Positions 5,947 to 7,529 of a DNA stretch of 7,529 nt are shown here, piece after piece. Numbering within the stretch: position 1 is the stretch's first letter; every line of letters begins with the position of its first letter. The notes below the pieces were generated by a model, which ran no database searches, was not told the origin of the DNA, and was given only the letters and a program-made list of their open reading frames with translations. The position numbers were made by a program, and so were the translations under genes. The DNA lies in assembly GCA_001801345.1 (NCBI GenBank), contig MGXJ01000033.1, positions 18,676-26,204 on the forward strand. Direction: 5' to 3'. The DNA is from Gammaproteobacteria bacterium RBG_16_37_9. GTDB taxonomy: Bacteria > Pseudomonadota > Gammaproteobacteria > UBA9339.

Positions 5947-7174
5947 AAACCCTGTAATCTATTTGTTTTTCAGACTTCGCTACCAAACACGCAATCATAG
6001 AATTTCCCGCAACATTGACTGCGGTGCGAACCATATCAAGTAAACGATCTACCCCTATAATCAAGGATATCCCCTCTATTGGTAATCCAAGTTGTTCCAA
6101 AACTATAACTAAAGTGATCATACCAATACCTGGAACCCCAGCTGTAGCCACCGACACTAAAAGTATCATAGATATTAATATAAAATAACTAACCATACTA
6201 AGATGAATATGATAGATATGCGCGATAAAAATTGTAGCGATGGTCAACATGATGGCGGTGCCATTTTTATTAATATTTACACCAAAAGGAATAACAAAGG
6301 CTGCAATTGATTTGCTCACTCCAAGTTTACGCTCAGCTGTGTCAAGCATAAGCGGTATAGAAGCATTGCTACTCGACACACCAAAAGCAAATAGCATGAC
6401 CGAATAGATCTTACTAAAAAAAGCTTTAGGTGAAAGATTAGAGATACGCAAAATAAGACTGTAGGTAACAAAAGCGTGTAAAAGTAAAACCAAAAGAACA
6501 GTAATAAAGTAATTCAGCATGCCCAAAATCAATCCAAACCCTTGTTCAGCAAACAAAATTGCGATCAAACAAAAAACACCATATGGAGCTACACTCATCA
6601 ACATCATTATATATTTGGTGCAAATCACATTTAAATCGGAAAAAAATGTGGCAATCCTGCGTCCATTTTCTCCGGAAGCATTTATAGAGACACCAATTAA
6701 CATAGCAGCCACTATAACCTGCAACATATTACCTTCGGCCATAGCCTTAATTGGATTACTCGGAATGATGTTACCAACAAATTCCCACAATGATGGAGTG
6801 CCGTTTTGGACAATACTTCCTTTAGTCGCTACATCTAGATACAAATCTGAACCCAAACTAAAAATATTAGCAACCAATAATGCTAACAATATAGCACTTA
6901 AGGTGGTTATTAGAACCCATTGCATTGATTTAAATCCAACACGACCGACAGCGCCACCTCTTTCAAAGGAAGTGATACCGCAAATAATAGAAACAAAAAC
7001 AATAGGAACCACTAACATTTGTATTAGGGCGATAAAAGCATTACCACCCAAGCGCAATACATTATTTATAAACTGTATCCCATGGACACTAGATGGCAAA
7101 AATTTCATGACTAGACCAAAAGCAACTCCAGCAAACATAAATATTAATATTTTCACAGTTAAAGTATTATTCAT
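5897..7174 (-). CDS. Dicarboxylate/amino acid:cation symporter (DAACS, GltP/GltT-like)
   Basis: A 425-residue inner-membrane transporter of the glutamate-transporter fold. Hydrophobic helices cover most of the chain. Reentrant loop HP1 holds SSSNAS (267-272); TM7 holds the signature NINKNGTA (300-307); HP2 holds AGVPGIG (345-351); TM8 holds DRLLDMVRTAVNVAGN (376-391). Asp380 and Arg383 correspond to GltPh Asp394 and Arg397, which bind the amino group and side-chain carboxylate, so an acidic amino acid or dicarboxylate is likely. Oddly, the positions of GltPh Asp312 and Asp405, both Na+ ligands, are Asn304 and Asn391, and Met311 is Lys303; coupling may differ. The start at 7174 has GAGGAG (7180-7185) 5 bases upstream. 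It follows ugd by 136 bases of structured DNA. The tail after TM8 is short and proline-containing. Which substrate it carries is not decided. Confidence 0.92.
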   Translation of the reverse strand: MNNTLTVKILIFMFAGVAFGLVMKFLPSSVHGIQFINNVLRLGGNAFIALIQMLVVPIVFVSIICGITSFERGGAVGRVGFKSMQWVLITTLSAILLALLVANIFSLGSDLYLDVATKGSIVQNGTPSLWEFVGNIIPSNPIKAMAEGNMLQVIVAAMLIGVSINASGENGRRIATFFSDLNVICTKYIMMLMSVAPYGVFCLIAILFAEQGFGLILGMLNYFITVLLVLLLHAFVTYSLILRISNLSPKAFFSKIYSVMLFAFGVSSSNASIPLMLDTAERKLGVSKSIAAFVIPFGVNINKNGTAIMLTIATIFIAHIYHIHLSMVSYFILISMILLVSVATAGVPGIGMITLVIVLEQLGLPIEGISLIIGVDRLLDMVRTAVNVAGNSMIACLVAKSEKQIDYRVYESVIPDSPPPIITAK

Positions 7175-7205
7175 ATATACTCCTCGCAGAATGAATTTAA
7201 TGCTT

Positions 7206-7275
7206 TACTCAGGCACTTCCTGTGCCTTCGCCCTTGCTAAGAAACGCTCGGGCCAGCTCGCTTTGCTCGCTGTTG
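7206..7275. other. GC-rich structured leader upstream of the symporter gene
   Basis: This stretch is clearly richer in G and C than the genes around it. It holds a perfect 6-bp hairpin, AGGCAC (7211-7216) with GTGCCT (7222-7227) around TTCCT, and a 7-bp direct repeat GCTCGCT at 7256-7262 and 7265-7271. It lies 30-100 bases upstream of the symporter ATG. It may be a dispersed intergenic repeat or a regulatory leader. No riboswitch class was recognised, and I found no good promoter in it. Confidence 0.4.
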
Positions 7276-7277
7276 CA

Positions 7278-7301
7278 AAATTTGGCAATCCTGCCAAATT
7301 T
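7278..7301 (-). terminator. Possible transcription terminator after ugd
   Basis: A perfect 10-bp stem, AAATTTGGCA (7278-7287) with TGCCAAATTT (7292-7301), encloses a 4-base loop. It begins 9 bases after the ugd stop codon. On the minus strand the 3' arm ends AAATTTTG, so the T-run is short and partly inside the stem. It may be a weak intrinsic terminator or attenuator between ugd and the symporter. The arms are AT-rich outside the central GGCA/TGCC. Confidence 0.45.
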
Positions 7302-7310
7302 GTGTTGCCC

Positions 7311-7529
7311 TCATTTTTTACGTCCAATACAGTAATATTCTATTCCTAAATCCTTCATAACTTTTGGATCAAATAAGTTGCGTCCATCAAAAATAATTGG
7401 TTGACGTAACTTAGATTTAATTACTGCAAAATCAGGATGACGAAATTCATCCCATTCGGTAACAATAATCAAAACATCGGCATTTTCTAAGGCACTTTCT
7501 GCTGTTTTGCACAATTTTAGAGCATTGTG
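7311..7529 (-). CDS. ugd: UDP-glucose 6-dehydrogenase, C-terminal fragment (5' end outside window)
   Basis: The reading frame is open to the window edge, so this is the last 72 codons of a longer gene, not a short gene. A TTG at 7514 could be mistaken for a start, but coding continues upstream with HNALKLCKTAESALENADVL. The visible part is the C-terminal UDP-binding domain. TEWDEFRHPDF, IFDGRNLFDP and the ending GIEYYCIGRK match the conserved tail of UDP-glucose/GDP-mannose dehydrogenases, with Tyr-x-x-IGR characteristic of UDP-glucose 6-dehydrogenase. The enzyme makes UDP-glucuronate from UDP-glucose using two NAD+, feeding capsule, lipopolysaccharide or lipid A sugar synthesis. The catalytic cysteine and NAD domain lie outside the window. 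A related UDP-sugar dehydrogenase cannot be excluded from the tail alone. The stop codon is TGA, followed by a hairpin at 7278-7301. Confidence 0.9.
   Translation of the reverse strand, partial: HNALKLCKTAESALENADVLIIVTEWDEFRHPDFAVIKSKLRQPIIFDGRNLFDPKVMKDLGIEYYCIGRKK

Noticed and set aside
5231..6043. Plus-strand frames at 5231-5545 and 5768-6043 antisense to plsC
   Set aside because: Both are opposite the clear PlsC motifs, lack ribosome-binding sites and look like no known family.
6519..7349. Plus-strand frame of 276 residues antisense to the symporter
   Set aside because: It is the shadow of a well-supported transporter gene and then crosses the GC-rich gap into ugd. No domain is recognisable.
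7311..7514. Complete 67-residue gene starting at TTG 7514
   Set aside because: The frame stays open to the window edge and matches the C-terminus of UDP-glucose 6-dehydrogenase, so it is a fragment of a longer gene.

Overview
The window is low-GC bacterial chromosome, most likely from a gammaproteobacterium related to Legionellales or another host-associated lineage. This placement is inferred: HtpG and the short-chain dehydrogenase read like gammaproteobacterial HtpG and YdfG, base composition is AT-rich, and the gaps hold GC-rich palindromes of the kind seen in intracellular bacteria. No phage, transposase, tRNA, rRNA or CRISPR array was found. All protein-coding content belongs to recognisable families.

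Layout: two plus-strand genes lie on the left, a class I/II PLP aminotransferase (78-1355) and a small DsrE/DsrF-like sulfur-relay protein (1425-1745). They converge on a minus-strand block that runs to the right edge. In transcription order (right to left) this block is the 3' end of UDP-glucose 6-dehydrogenase (ugd, cut by the window edge), a dicarboxylate/amino acid:cation symporter (DAACS), a PlsC-type acyltransferase, the Hsp90 chaperone htpG, a YdfG-type NADP-dependent dehydrogenase, and a small SHOCT-domain membrane protein. The symporter, plsC and htpG are tightly packed (a 50-base overlap as annotated, then a 4-base ATGA overlap). ydfG probably follows from the same transcript, while the SHOCT gene has its own plausible promoter and a very strong Shine-Dalgarno sequence.

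The unusual content is mostly between the genes. A 112-bp inverted-repeat element with 34-bp arms (1806-1917) separates the converging genes. A 13-bp sequence beside it recurs in inverted orientation on the far side of the SHOCT gene, in a strong hairpin. A cluster of TCCTCGG/CCGAGGA palindromes (3120-3270), including a perfect 22-bp tandem duplication, fills the htpG-ydfG gap. It runs into htpG, where it encodes the last 12 residues, and it appears to supply the ribosome-binding site of ydfG. A GC-rich structured leader precedes the symporter gene.

Among the proteins, the symporter stands out. Two positions that are acidic Na+ ligands in the archaeal homologue GltPh are Asn here, and a Lys sits inside the same motif, which suggests altered ion coupling. 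I see no clearly new multi-gene system. No gene-free stretch exceeds 300 bases.
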